A DNA stretch of 64,000 bases from CAZISM01 sp964541895 (GCA_964541895.1 CAZISM010000008.1:21626-85625), one strand, 5' to 3'. Numbered from the stretch's first letter, positions 26,422 to 34,611 are shown. A program made the numbers and translations. The notes: generated by a model not told the origin, from the letters alone.

Positions 26422-26550
26422 ATGACATATACCGTTCATTCATACGGTGTAGGAAGTCTGAATGAACTTTTATTGGGGAATTACAAGTTTACACATACAC
26501 CGTATAGGAAGAAGGTAGCAATCGTTCACGTGAAAGGAGGTGTAGCCTTG
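26422..26550 (+). ncRNA. Structured 5' leader of the lipoprotein gene (candidate cis-regulatory RNA)
   Basis: GTTCATTCA (26434-26442) pairs perfectly with TGAATGAAC (26459-26467), a 9-bp stem. Inside its loop, TACGGTGTA (26443-26451) is exactly complementary to TACACCGTA (26496-26504) downstream, so a pseudoknot or an alternative pairing is possible. The segments GTGTAGGAAG and GTATAGGAAG repeat near each strand. A palindrome TTCACGTGAA (26525-26534) abuts the Shine-Dalgarno AAAGGAGGTG. I do not recognise a known riboswitch class. Confidence 0.45.
26522..26537 (+). promoter_or_regulatory. parS-like site (12 of 16 bases)
   Basis: The sequence around CACGTG (26527-26532) matches the parS consensus TGTTTCACGTGAAACA at 12 of 16 positions, with the central TTCACGTGAAA intact and both outer ends off. 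ParB is encoded 22 kb away. It also overlaps the Shine-Dalgarno region of the lipoprotein gene, so the palindrome may instead be part of the leader structure. Confidence 0.25.
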
Positions 26551-26823
26551 ATGAAGAAACTCTCCAACACCTACGTACGGTTAGCCGTATTTCTGGTAGT
26601 GATGGTCTCTCTCGTAGTCGTCGGCTGTAGCCGCGGACCAAACGAGAAGCAGCTGAAAGCTCTGGAGGATCAGAGAGCGGCCACGTTAGCCGCTGAGCAG
26701 AAGGCCTCTGACTGTGCAGGAGAAAAAGCCAAGATCGAAAAGCAGTTAGCAGAGCAGAAACAAAAGCTCGAGGCGATGAAACAGGAAAAAGTCGCCGTGG
26801 AAAAGAGATTGGCGTCGATGTAA
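26551..26823 (+). CDS. Small coiled-coil lipoprotein (Lpp-like)
   Basis: A 90-residue lipoprotein. The signal peptide ends in a lipobox VVVGC (Cys at residue 26); the mature part is almost entirely a charged helix with heptad character (QLKALEDQRAATLAAEQ ... KIEKQLAEQKQKLEAMKQ) and a single extra Cys in ASDCAGEK. Size, lipidation and coiled coil resemble Braun's lipoprotein, but there is no C-terminal lysine for murein attachment (it ends ASM). Start ATG 26551 has an excellent Shine-Dalgarno AAAGGAGGTG; the longer in-frame ATG at 26422 lies at the predicted transcript start and is not used. A LysM protein follows, suggesting an envelope-to-peptidoglycan tether pair. Confidence 0.8.
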   Translation: MKKLSNTYVRLAVFLVVMVSLVVVGCSRGPNEKQLKALEDQRAATLAAEQKASDCAGEKAKIEKQLAEQKQKLEAMKQEKVAVEKRLASM

Positions 26824-26861
26824 TCTAACATGTCTGAACTAAACCTTTCGGAGGGAAGCAA

Positions 26862-27713
26862 ATGAAATTCTCCAGCAAAGTAGTGCTTGTGTTAACACTT
26901 GCGCTTTCCTTCTCGCTGCTTTTTGGATCCTATTCCGCTGCGCAACAGAAAAAGATGAGCATGGAAGAGTACAATGCTCAGCTTAAAGACTTGCAGACCA
27001 GAGAGGCCAATGCCAAGAAAGCGGCTGAGGAATGCGCAAAATCGGTTGCCAAAGCCAAGACCGAGTACGATGCGGCCAAAGCTGAAACCGACAAAATATG
27101 GAATGAAATTCTGGCTATGATCGGCACCGATCAGGCAGGTGTGGATGCGTTTCGCAAATCGTTGCAGGCCCTTGATGCTCAGGTGGACGGTTTGATGGCT
27201 CTGTCTCCGGAAGAGCTGTTCAAAAAGCGCGATGAGCTGGCGGCCTGCGAAGCCAAACTGGCTGAAGCCAAGAAGAACAGAATCTCTGCTCTGACCGAAA
27301 TGCAAAATCTTATTGCTTCGATCGAGGGCAAGATCACCCAGTTAAAGAACAAGATGCCGAAAGCGTTGTACGATATGTACACCGTGGTCGTCGGTGATTA
27401 CCTCTGGAAGATCGCCGGCAAAAAGGATATCTATGCCAATCCATATCAGTGGATGCGCATCTATTCGTACAACAAAGAACAGATCAAGGATCCGGATCTG
27501 ATCTATCCGAAGCAGGAATTCAAAATCCAGCGCGAATGCGGACCGGACGAATATCTGATTGCCAAAGGCGATTATCTGAAAAAGATCGCGGCGGATCCCA
27601 AAGTTCTGGGCGATCCGACGAAATGGACCAAACTGTACGAAAAGAACAAAGCCATCATCGGCGACGATCCCAGCAGATTGTATCCTTACACTGTGCTGGT
27701 AATCCCGCGCTAA
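26862..27713 (+). CDS. Exported coiled-coil protein with two LysM-like domains
   Basis: A 283-residue periplasmic protein. Signal peptide to about residue 27 (SAAQ), a helical coiled-coil region (about 30-165) with cysteines in AEECAKS and LAACEAK, then two LysM-type repeats: YTVVVGDYLWKIAGKKDIY (about 172-223) and YLIAKGDYLKKIAADPKVL (about 230-281). LysM binds the glycan strands of peptidoglycan. The second repeat is degenerate but keeps the GDYLxKIA core and the YPYTVLVIP ending. A GGAGG Shine-Dalgarno precedes the ATG. It probably shares the strong upstream promoter and pairs with the lipoprotein. Confidence 0.85.
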   Translation: MKFSSKVVLVLTLALSFSLLFGSYSAAQQKKMSMEEYNAQLKDLQTREANAKKAAEECAKSVAKAKTEYDAAKAETDKIWNEILAMIGTDQAGVDAFRKSLQALDAQVDGLMALSPEELFKKRDELAACEAKLAEAKKNRISALTEMQNLIASIEGKITQLKNKMPKALYDMYTVVVGDYLWKIAGKKDIYANPYQWMRIYSYNKEQIKDPDLIYPKQEFKIQRECGPDEYLIAKGDYLKKIAADPKVLGDPTKWTKLYEKNKAIIGDDPSRLYPYTVLVIPR

Positions 27714-27808
27714 TACCGTGCTCCCGGGTGGCAAGGTCGACTTGCGATCCCCGTTTTCTGCCGGTTGCTCAGGGCAGACGCATGCCCCCGGAGCCATGAT
27801 ACATCGTA

Positions 27809-27853
27809 AACTCTCGATTCGGATGCTGACGCTCTGGATCGGGAGTTTTTTTA
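27809..27853 (+). terminator. Intrinsic terminator after the LysM gene
   Basis: AACTCTCGAT (27809-27818) pairs with ATCGGGAGTT (27838-27847), ten pairs with one T-G wobble, followed by a run of T to 27852. It separates the lipoprotein/LysM unit from phoH. Confidence 0.75.
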
Positions 27854-27908
27854 TTGATCGGAGTGGTGGGTCGCGGCTGATACGACCCCAGCGAAGCATA
27901 GGGATGAT

Positions 27909-28889
27909 ATGATGCAGAAAAAAGCGGTGACCGACTCCGCCCTGGCGGAACGGCGGTTGATCATAAAGGGCATTGACCCCATGGCCGTGTTCGGCGCTCA
28001 GGACAGCAATCTGCGCCTGCTCGAGGCCGAACTGGGCGCCCAATTGATCGCCCGCGGCCAGGAGATCCTGGTGCGCGGCACGCCGGAGCGGGTAGAGCAG
28101 GCGGAAAAGGTGCTGAACGAGCTCATCTTTCTGGCCAATCGCAACGGTCTGGTTGTGGCGGATGACATTGAAGTGGTCACACGATTATCAGAACTCGGGC
28201 AAAAAGGCGATGCCAAAGCCGACGCCGGCTCGGAACAGATCATCGTCTACACCAAGACCGGTTTTATCAAACCGCGCACCGAAGGGCAACAGGCCTATTT
28301 GAACGCCTGCCGGGCGAATGATATCGTATTCTCCATCGGGCCGGCCGGCACCGGCAAAACTTTTATGGCGGTAGCGCTGGCCGTGGCGGCGTTGCGCGAC
28401 AAGATCGTCGATCGCATCGTACTGTGCCGCCCTGCCGTAGAGGCAGGGGAGAGCCTGGGCTTTCTTCCCGGGGACTTTCGCGAAAAGGTCGATCCCTACC
28501 TGCGCCCCCTCTACGATGCGCTCTATGATATGGTTCCGGCCGACAAGCTGAAGCGGTTCATTGAAACCCGGGTCATCGAAATCGTACCTCTCGCGTATAT
28601 GCGCGGCCGGACATTGAACAACGCCTTTGTCATCCTGGACGAAGCCCAGAACACCACCTCGCTGCAGATGAAGATGTTCCTCACCCGCCTGGGCAACAAC
28701 TCCAAAGCCATCATCACCGGCGACATCACCCAGATCGATCTGCCGGAAAAACTGGAATCCGGTCTGGTGCAGATTCAAAGCATTCTGCAGGGCATCGAAG
28801 GCATCGGCTTTATCTATTTGAGCGAACGGGATGTCGTTCGCCATCACCTGGTTCGGAAAATCATCAAAGCCTATGAAAAGCTTTCGTAA
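27909..28889 (+). CDS. phoH: PhoH-family ATPase
   Basis: Cytoplasmic P-loop ATPase of the PhoH type, usually encoded with YbeY and linked to RNA metabolism and ribosome maturation. The N-terminal 110 residues form the KH-like region (LLEAELGAQLIARGQEILVRG). The core carries Walker A GPAGTGKTF and Walker B VILDEAQNTT, plus ITGDITQIDLP and the C-terminal RDVVRHHLVRKII. Length 326 is normal. ATG 27909 (or the next ATG, 27912) follows AGGG. The phoH, 7TM-HD, ybeY order matches the classic phoH-pgpH-ybeY operon. Confidence 0.94.
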   Translation: MMQKKAVTDSALAERRLIIKGIDPMAVFGAQDSNLRLLEAELGAQLIARGQEILVRGTPERVEQAEKVLNELIFLANRNGLVVADDIEVVTRLSELGQKGDAKADAGSEQIIVYTKTGFIKPRTEGQQAYLNACRANDIVFSIGPAGTGKTFMAVALAVAALRDKIVDRIVLCRPAVEAGESLGFLPGDFREKVDPYLRPLYDALYDMVPADKLKRFIETRVIEIVPLAYMRGRTLNNAFVILDEAQNTTSLQMKMFLTRLGNNSKAIITGDITQIDLPEKLESGLVQIQSILQGIEGIGFIYLSERDVVRHHLVRKIIKAYEKLS

Positions 28890-28918
28890 CAGGGCGGCCG
28901 GACCCGGCGGAGCGGCCC

Positions 28919-31225
28919 ATGAATAACCTGCGGCGCCGGCTAGACCGGCTGGCTTCTCTCTCCGTCGATGCGGTGGGACTTAATCATCGCGATGCGGCAT
29001 CCGGATGGTTTCATCGCTATCGCTATCAGATCTATGGCGTGCTGCTGCTGACGCTGCTCATCATGCTGCTGTTTCCTTCCGCCAAAACGATGCACTTTGG
29101 CGACCTGCGCGAGGGCCGCGTCTACATCGGCACCGAGATCATCGCCCCCTTTACCTTTCCGGTGAATAAAAGCCACGAAGAGTATGAAGCCGATCTCTAT
29201 CGCGCCCGCACCTCCATTGCGCCGGTGTTTCACCGCGACAGCACGGTGGCGCCGTTTCAGACGGAGGCGCTCGATCGCCTCTTTGCCGGCCTCTATGATC
29301 TGTTGCGCAAGCCGACGATGGATCGTGCGGATCTGCAGGACTATTTTGAACAGAACGGCGTGGTCCTGTCCGGCGCGGATCTCAACTCGCTGCTGACCGG
29401 GGAGGGCAAAGGGGCGAACGGCGAAGCCCGCCCCGGCGGCCTGGCCGGCCGCGTCGCGGTTGCGCGCTCGCTGCACGCCGCCCTGGCGGCGTTGTTGAAA
29501 GAGGGTTATTCAGGCGGCGTTCTCAATGTGGAAAAGAACTCACTGCCGGCGGAATTCAGCCGCATCTCCATTCTGTTTCGCGGCCGTGAAATGCTGGAAG
29601 ATAAGAATTACTATCGCGGTCCGCAGGAGGCGCAGGCCTGGCTGCTCAACGCGCTGCGCGCCAACGACGACCTGAGGGAAGAACAGGCGCGAGTAGCCTA
29701 CAAAATCGGTTCGCATTTTCTCGCCGCCAATTTGTATTACAACGCGGCCGAAACCGTCAGCCGCCAGGAGCAGGCCATGGTCAATGTGCCGTTGGCCAAG
29801 GACCAGGTGCTGGCCGGCGAACGCATCATCGACAGCCATGAACGCATCACCAAACAGCATATCGACAAACTGAATTCCTTTGCCGCGGCGCGCGCCGAAC
29901 GCAAAGAAACGGTCGGGTGGGGAACCTGGCTGGTCTTTCGCCTCTGCCAGTTCGCTTTCGTGCTTTTCGTGCTGGCCATTATGCTGGCGTTTCTCTATAA
30001 AACGCGCGCCGAGATCATCTCCTCTCCCAAACAGCTGCTGCTCATCGGCCTGGTGATGCTGGCCAGCGCCCTGACCGTCTTTCTGGTCAACGAACTGAAA
30101 CTGCCGCTGCTGGTATTGCCCATAACCACCGGCATCATCATCATCGCCGTGTTTTTTGATATTTATGTCGGACTGTTCTATGCCATATCGGTCAGCTTGC
30201 TGACCGGCGCCATGCGCGGACACGAGTACGGCATCACCTTCATTTCGCTGTTCACCGGTGTGATGGCGATTCTCTCCGTCAGCCGGGTCCGCACCCGCCG
30301 TTGGGTCTTGCGCACCATGGTGGTGATCATGCTCGCCTATGTGGTGGCGACCTTTGTCCACGACACGCTCAATTACCTGCCGTTCCGCGAAGTGCTCGCC
30401 AACTGGGGTTTTGGATTGATCAACGGTTTCCTGTCGCCGATTTTCGCTTACGGTCTGGTCATGATTCTGGAATACGCCTTTAACATGACTACGGACATGA
30501 CGCTCCTGGAGCTGTCGGACCTCAATAATCCCCTGTTGCGGCAACTCGCCATGCAGGCCCCCGGCACCTATCACCATTCCATCATGGTGGGAAATCTGGC
30601 CGAAGCGGCCACGGAATCCATCGGTGGCAACAGCCTGCTGGCGCGGGTGGGGGCCTATTATCATGATATCGGCAAAATGGAAAAGCCGGAATATTTTGTC
30701 GAGAATCAACAGCGCGGCCGCAATCCCCAGGAAAAGCTGACGCCGACCATGAGCTCGCTGGTGCTGCTCAACCATGTCCGCAAGGGAGCGGATATGGCCA
30801 GAGAATTCCGCCTGCCCAAGGTTATTGAAGCGTTTATTTACGAACATCACGGCACCAGTCTGATGAACTATTTTTATCAAAAAGCCCTGGAACAGAGCAA
30901 GGGCGAATACGTTTCCGATACCGAATTCCGCTATCCCGGTCCTAGGCCGCAAAGTCGTGAAACGGCCATCGTCATGCTGGCCGACGCCGTCGAAGCCATG
31001 TCACGGACGCTGAAAGACCCATCGCCCAGCCGCATCAAACAGATCGTCGAACACATGGTCGATGAACGATTCAAGAGCGGTGAACTGGACGACTCGCCCC
31101 TGACGCTGCAGGATTTATCCCGCATCTCGGACGCGTTCCAGAAAATATTGATCGGCATCTTTCACCGCCGCATCGACTATCCCAATTCACCAACCAGTGT
31201 ACCCGCCAAAGAGAGCACAGCATGA
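28919..31225 (+). CDS. 7TM-HD phosphohydrolase (PgpH-like)
   Basis: Membrane HD-domain enzyme of 768 residues. One N-terminal helix (about 35-53), a large extracytoplasmic 7TMR-HDED region (about 55-330), seven packed helices (about 335-530) and a C-terminal cytoplasmic HD domain. The HD core is complete: APGTYHHSIM, YYHDIGKMEKPEYF, then EHHGTSLMNYFY. In Listeria PgpH this architecture hydrolyses cyclic di-AMP to pApA, which makes that the likely substrate here (inference). It lies between phoH and ybeY; its stop overlaps the ybeY start (ATGA). Confidence 0.93.
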   Translation: MNNLRRRLDRLASLSVDAVGLNHRDAASGWFHRYRYQIYGVLLLTLLIMLLFPSAKTMHFGDLREGRVYIGTEIIAPFTFPVNKSHEEYEADLYRARTSIAPVFHRDSTVAPFQTEALDRLFAGLYDLLRKPTMDRADLQDYFEQNGVVLSGADLNSLLTGEGKGANGEARPGGLAGRVAVARSLHAALAALLKEGYSGGVLNVEKNSLPAEFSRISILFRGREMLEDKNYYRGPQEAQAWLLNALRANDDLREEQARVAYKIGSHFLAANLYYNAAETVSRQEQAMVNVPLAKDQVLAGERIIDSHERITKQHIDKLNSFAAARAERKETVGWGTWLVFRLCQFAFVLFVLAIMLAFLYKTRAEIISSPKQLLLIGLVMLASALTVFLVNELKLPLLVLPITTGIIIIAVFFDIYVGLFYAISVSLLTGAMRGHEYGITFISLFTGVMAILSVSRVRTRRWVLRTMVVIMLAYVVATFVHDTLNYLPFREVLANWGFGLINGFLSPIFAYGLVMILEYAFNMTTDMTLLELSDLNNPLLRQLAMQAPGTYHHSIMVGNLAEAATESIGGNSLLARVGAYYHDIGKMEKPEYFVENQQRGRNPQEKLTPTMSSLVLLNHVRKGADMAREFRLPKVIEAFIYEHHGTSLMNYFYQKALEQSKGEYVSDTEFRYPGPRPQSRETAIVMLADAVEAMSRTLKDPSPSRIKQIVEHMVDERFKSGELDDSPLTLQDLSRISDAFQKILIGIFHRRIDYPNSPTSVPAKESTA

Positions 31226-31674
31226 ACTCTGGAGTGTTCCGTCACATCGACATTCAAGCGATGGTAAGCCACCGGATTGACCGGCCAATCCTGCTCGAGC
31301 TGGTGCACGGTGAGCTGCGCCGGCAAAAAAGCTGGCCCAATTATCAAATTTCCATTTTTCTCATCGATGACCGCCAAATCCGTGCCTTAAAGGCGCGTTA
31401 CTTTGGCATCCGCACATCCACAGATGTGATCTCCCTCAACTACACCACCGTGAAGGGATTTCTCGAAGGTGAAATCCACATCAGCCTGGAGACTGCCCGT
31501 CGTCAGGCGAGAGAGTACCGCGTAACGGTGCAGGACGAGGTCCGCCGGCTGGCGGTGCACGGCCTTTTGCACCTGCTCGGTTATACCGACGACACCCTCG
31601 AGGAGCGGCGGATCATGGCTGATTTTGAAAGTGCTGCACTGGTGCGACTTAAAAAGCGCTTGACATTAATCTAA
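31222..31674 (+). CDS. ybeY: rRNA maturation factor YbeY
   Basis: Zinc-dependent endoribonuclease required for 16S rRNA 3' processing and 70S quality control. The core VHGLLHLLGYTDD at the C-terminal side contains two zinc histidines. The third ligand, His in the usual HGxLHLxGYDH, is replaced by Asp (GYTD), a variant I also associate with Bacteroidetes YbeY. The STDVISLNY strand is present. Length 150 is standard. Translation is coupled to the PgpH-like gene by an ATGA overlap. Confidence 0.93.
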   Translation: MNSGVFRHIDIQAMVSHRIDRPILLELVHGELRRQKSWPNYQISIFLIDDRQIRALKARYFGIRTSTDVISLNYTTVKGFLEGEIHISLETARRQAREYRVTVQDEVRRLAVHGLLHLLGYTDDTLEERRIMADFESAALVRLKKRLTLI

Positions 31675-31688
31675 AAAATGTATAGACT
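31660..31688 (+). promoter_or_regulatory. Predicted promoter of the membrane-protein gene
   Basis: TTGACA (31660-31665), 17-bp spacer, TAGACT (31683-31688, 4/6 match), overlapping the ybeY stop. A start near 31695 would leave a leader of about 23 bases before ATG 31718. Confidence 0.4.
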
Positions 31689-31717
31689 TAATAGAACTAT
31701 TGTCGCAGAGGTGCACT

Positions 31718-32890
31718 ATGCAAGCCCTACGATTTGATGTTCGTGATCTGTTGCTCGCCCCGCGGCTGGCGTTCAGCCTTCAGCGTATGTGGATTCAGTT
31801 CCTGGGCCTGGGTGCAGGGTATGTGTTATATCTGATCTTGACCTATCTTGGTTTTCTCTTTTCCGGCTTTACCTTTGCAGAGGTTTGGGCGTATTTCGGT
31901 TTGCTGCCCTGTCTGTTCGCCTGTTCCGGCAGCGTGTCCTGGATCGGCTGGTTCTTTTACAGTCTGGCCTCTCTGGCCCTTTTTGTCGCTTTCCTGATGA
32001 CCAACACCGCTGTCGGTCGTGCGGCTTATATGGCCATGAAAGGGCAGCCCTTCTATTCCTGGCGGGAAGCCATGGCGTTTGCCGCCCGCAAGTGGGCCTC
32101 TGTCGTCATGGCACCAGCCTCGCTGCTCACGCTGGTCGGCCTGGTAGTGTTGGCCGGTTTATGTGTAGGTCTTTTGGGAAAAATTCCCTATATTGGTACC
32201 TTGGGTGTGTCTTTTGTAACCGTCATTTGGTTTCTCGCCGCTCTTTTTTTGCTGTATATGCTCATGGTTCTGCTGGTTTCGATCTGGCTGGCGCCGGCTA
32301 TCATCGCCACTTCCGATGAAGATGCGTTTGAAGTGGTATTTCAGTCGTTTTCGCTCACCTGGTCGCAACCGTGGCGGATTCTTGGCTATCAGATGCTGGC
32401 TGTCTTTCAGGCTTTGCTGTCCCTGACGATAATGGCGATTCTGGGCAAGGGCGCGGTCCTGATCATGAATAGTTTACTGGCGGCCGCCATGGGGGCGCCC
32501 TACCTCTCCCTGGCCCATAACGGTTTGGCATTGCTGTACGATGCGCTGGCCGCTGCGCGGGAACTGGTTCAGGCGGCGTATGGATCGTTATGCCAGTTTG
32601 TCTATTTTTCGAAATCGTATCAGCATCCTGATTTTGCCAACATGCCGCCGACCATGGTATGGTCGTCCTGGCTGTATGCGGCTAACGTATTGTTCGTAAT
32701 CGGCTGGATTCTTGCCTATGGCTTTGCAACCTATGCGGTAGGCAACGTTTTGTCTTATTTGTCGTTGCGCAAACGCAAGGACGGGGAAAATCTCCTCGAG
32801 CGCCATGACAAGGAGGAAGAACTGGACGAATCCGGGGAGGAGTCGACGGCGCCGGAGGGGGCTGGCGAACAGGCGGGCGCGCGTTCCTGA
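31718..32890 (+). CDS. Polytopic membrane protein, function unknown
   Basis: A 390-residue inner-membrane protein with about six to seven hydrophobic segments (LGLGAGYVLYLILTYLGFLF; FYSLASLALFVAFLM; LLTLVGLVVLAGLCVGLL; IWFLAALFLLYMLMVLLV; a further pair after residue 225; ANVLFVIGWILAYGFATYAV). The tail is acidic and disordered (DKEEELDESGEESTAPEG). The motif LAPAIIATSDEDAFEVVFQSFSLTW resembles the cytoplasmic loop of DUF975/YciC-like proteins, but I cannot name a family. Start ATG 31718 follows AGAGGTG; a TTG six codons earlier is less likely. Confidence 0.7.
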   Translation: MQALRFDVRDLLLAPRLAFSLQRMWIQFLGLGAGYVLYLILTYLGFLFSGFTFAEVWAYFGLLPCLFACSGSVSWIGWFFYSLASLALFVAFLMTNTAVGRAAYMAMKGQPFYSWREAMAFAARKWASVVMAPASLLTLVGLVVLAGLCVGLLGKIPYIGTLGVSFVTVIWFLAALFLLYMLMVLLVSIWLAPAIIATSDEDAFEVVFQSFSLTWSQPWRILGYQMLAVFQALLSLTIMAILGKGAVLIMNSLLAAAMGAPYLSLAHNGLALLYDALAAARELVQAAYGSLCQFVYFSKSYQHPDFANMPPTMVWSSWLYAANVLFVIGWILAYGFATYAVGNVLSYLSLRKRKDGENLLERHDKEEELDESGEESTAPEGAGEQAGARS

Positions 32891-32979
32891 CCGGCTCTAT
32901 CATATCCGGTCCTGCTCAAATTTATTTCCGGCCTGCTGTAATTCCGTTACGCAAACCACTGCGTTGGGAGGTAATTGTA

Positions 32980-33183
32980 ATGTTGAAAGGCGTTATCAAA
33001 AACTGGGACAACGCTAAAGGTTGGGGCTTTATCGTTACATCGGAAGAAGAAGATCTTTTTTTTCATGTCAGCGACCTTGATATTACTTTAAAACCAAATG
33101 AAGTTCGGGCGGGGATGGTGGTCAAATTCGATGTTCGCCAGGACATGAAAGGGGCTAAAGCCGTCAGGGTGCGCAGGGCGTAA
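32980..33183 (+). CDS. Cold-shock domain protein (CspA family, divergent)
   Basis: A 67-residue OB-fold RNA chaperone. RNP1-like NAKGWGFIV and RNP2-like DLFFHVSD are present, with Trp replacing the usual Tyr/Phe in KGYGFI. The rest (EVRAGMVVKFDVRQDMKGAKAVRV) follows the CspA pattern. A strong GGGAGGT lies 7 bases before the ATG. The 89-base gap upstream opens with a small GACCGG/CCGGTC hairpin (32889-32911) that could terminate the preceding gene. Confidence 0.88.
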   Translation: MLKGVIKNWDNAKGWGFIVTSEEEDLFFHVSDLDITLKPNEVRAGMVVKFDVRQDMKGAKAVRVRRA

Positions 33184-33220
33184 CGCGGTGCATTGAAAGC
33201 AGAGGAAAAGCGATTCTGGA

Positions 33221-34507
33221 ATGCCTGAACTCTTTGTAAAGCTTAACGATCAGCAGGCAAGACCTTACTCCATTTCGGAACTTCGCAAACTGGCTGTCAA
33301 CGGAGAATTCAGTCAGGAAGATCTGGTTTTCAGCGAAGATACGCAAGAATGGGTGAAAGCGGCGAACATGAGCGAGCTGAAGCGTCTTTTTTTGGCGCCT
33401 GAGGTTCAAACGACACCGCGCACGGTCTTTGCCGTAGGTGGAGGCAAGGGTGGTGTGGGTAAAACCGTGCTGACCGCTTCCATAGGAATTGGGCTCGCTA
33501 CCCTGGGCAACCAGGTAGTCATCGTCGATGCGGATCTGGGTGGGGCCAACCTGCACACCTGCATGGGCATTCTCGAGCCGGAGTATACTTTTTACCATTT
33601 TTACACGCTGCAGAAAGAGACGCTGGCGGACATTATGCTGGATACGCCGGTGGAAAACCTCAAGCTCATCAGCGGCGCCTGCGGGACCCTGGGGCTGGCC
33701 AACCCCCGCTACTCGCAAAAATTGCGATTCATCAATGAGCTGCGGCGGGTGCAGGCGGACTATGTGCTTTTGGATCTTGGCGCCGGCTCTTCGTTCAACG
33801 TCATTGACTTTTTTGTTGCTGCCGATCAGGGGATCGTCGTCACCACCCCGGAGCCCATGGCCATTCAGGAGACCTTCAATTTCCTCAAAATTGCGGTGAT
33901 GCGCAAGCTCATGCGCCATTTCAAGAACCGGCCGGATATTTCTCTGCTGTTTGATCAGGACACCTTTGCCGAACACAGCCGGCTCAACGCCTCTTTTGAT
34001 GAAGTGGCCAGGCAAATCCGCGCCATCGACGCCTCGGCCGGCGATGAAGCGCAGCGCCTGCTGGCGGCGTTCAAGCCGTCTCTGATTCTGAACATGGTGC
34101 ACAGCCAGGAAGAGGTCAAAGAAGGGGTGGCCCTGGCGACCGCGGTGGAGGAGCTGCTTTCGATCAAACTGAATTTTCTCGGCTATATCGATTACGACGA
34201 AAGCGTACGCCAGGCCGTAAAAGAGCTGCGGCCCTTTATGATTGATAATCCCAAATCCAAGGCGTCCAAAAGTCTGGCGCGGCTGATCTCTGTCGGCCTG
34301 CTCGGTCAATCCGGCTGGAAGGGCTTTATGGATCGGCGCAAAGTGCTGAAACAGGCCGGCGAAGAGGCCAAAAGCTATCCCATCAACCAGATTAAGGAAA
34401 GCGAAACCATTTGTTCCGTGCAGTGCTTTTACTGGGGGGATTGTGAATACCAAAACGGCGGCTATCCCTGCCCCGTTCGGCATCTCGATCCGATTTTCCG
34501 GCGATGA
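33221..34507 (+). CDS. MinD/FlhG-like ATPase with N-terminal GYF_2-like domain and Cys-rich tail
   Basis: A 428-residue three-part protein. Residues 1-60 resemble a GYF_2 domain (PYSISELRKLAVNGEFSQED, LVFSEDTQEWVKA). Residues about 66-330 are a MinD-type ATPase with deviant Walker A GGKGGVGKT, IVDADLGGANLHT and LLDLGAGSS. The last 30 residues hold a Cys cluster (CSVQCFYWGDCEYQNGGYPC, four cysteines) suitable for metal binding. Known MinD/FlhG proteins position division or flagellar machinery; no flagellar genes are visible here. The ATG follows AGAGGAAAAG. Confidence 0.85.
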   Translation: MPELFVKLNDQQARPYSISELRKLAVNGEFSQEDLVFSEDTQEWVKAANMSELKRLFLAPEVQTTPRTVFAVGGGKGGVGKTVLTASIGIGLATLGNQVVIVDADLGGANLHTCMGILEPEYTFYHFYTLQKETLADIMLDTPVENLKLISGACGTLGLANPRYSQKLRFINELRRVQADYVLLDLGAGSSFNVIDFFVAADQGIVVTTPEPMAIQETFNFLKIAVMRKLMRHFKNRPDISLLFDQDTFAEHSRLNASFDEVARQIRAIDASAGDEAQRLLAAFKPSLILNMVHSQEEVKEGVALATAVEELLSIKLNFLGYIDYDESVRQAVKELRPFMIDNPKSKASKSLARLISVGLLGQSGWKGFMDRRKVLKQAGEEAKSYPINQIKESETICSVQCFYWGDCEYQNGGYPCPVRHLDPIFRR

Positions 34508-34523
34508 GCGGGGAGATTTTTCT

Positions 34524-34551
34524 TTTACATTAACAATATTTTAAGTATAAT
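34524..34551 (+). promoter_or_regulatory. Predicted promoter upstream of ktrB
   Basis: TTTACA (34524-34529), 16-bp spacer, TATAAT (34546-34551), with a perfect -10. The predicted start falls inside the terminator hairpin that begins at 34552. Confidence 0.45.
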
Positions 34552-34588
34552 AAAAGGTGAACATACTCTGCCGTGTTCACCTTTTTTT
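34552..34588 (+). terminator. Strong intrinsic terminator between the MinD-like gene and ktrB
   Basis: AAAAGGTGAACA (34552-34563) pairs perfectly with TGTTCACCTTTT (34574-34585), 12 bp, loop of 10, continuing into more T. The A-tract on the left arm would also allow termination on the opposite strand. Confidence 0.8.
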
Positions 34589-34611
34589 GTTCACCGGACG
34601 ACCAGACACGT

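Noticed and set aside
26422..26550. Longer lipoprotein starting at ATG 26422
   Set aside because: The ATG coincides with the predicted transcript start, has no Shine-Dalgarno, and would bury the lipobox signal; ATG 26551 has an ideal ribosome site.
34573..34611. GTG 34573 as start of ktrB
   Set aside because: It lies within the terminator hairpin and gives a poor N-terminus; ATG 34612 precedes the first helix.
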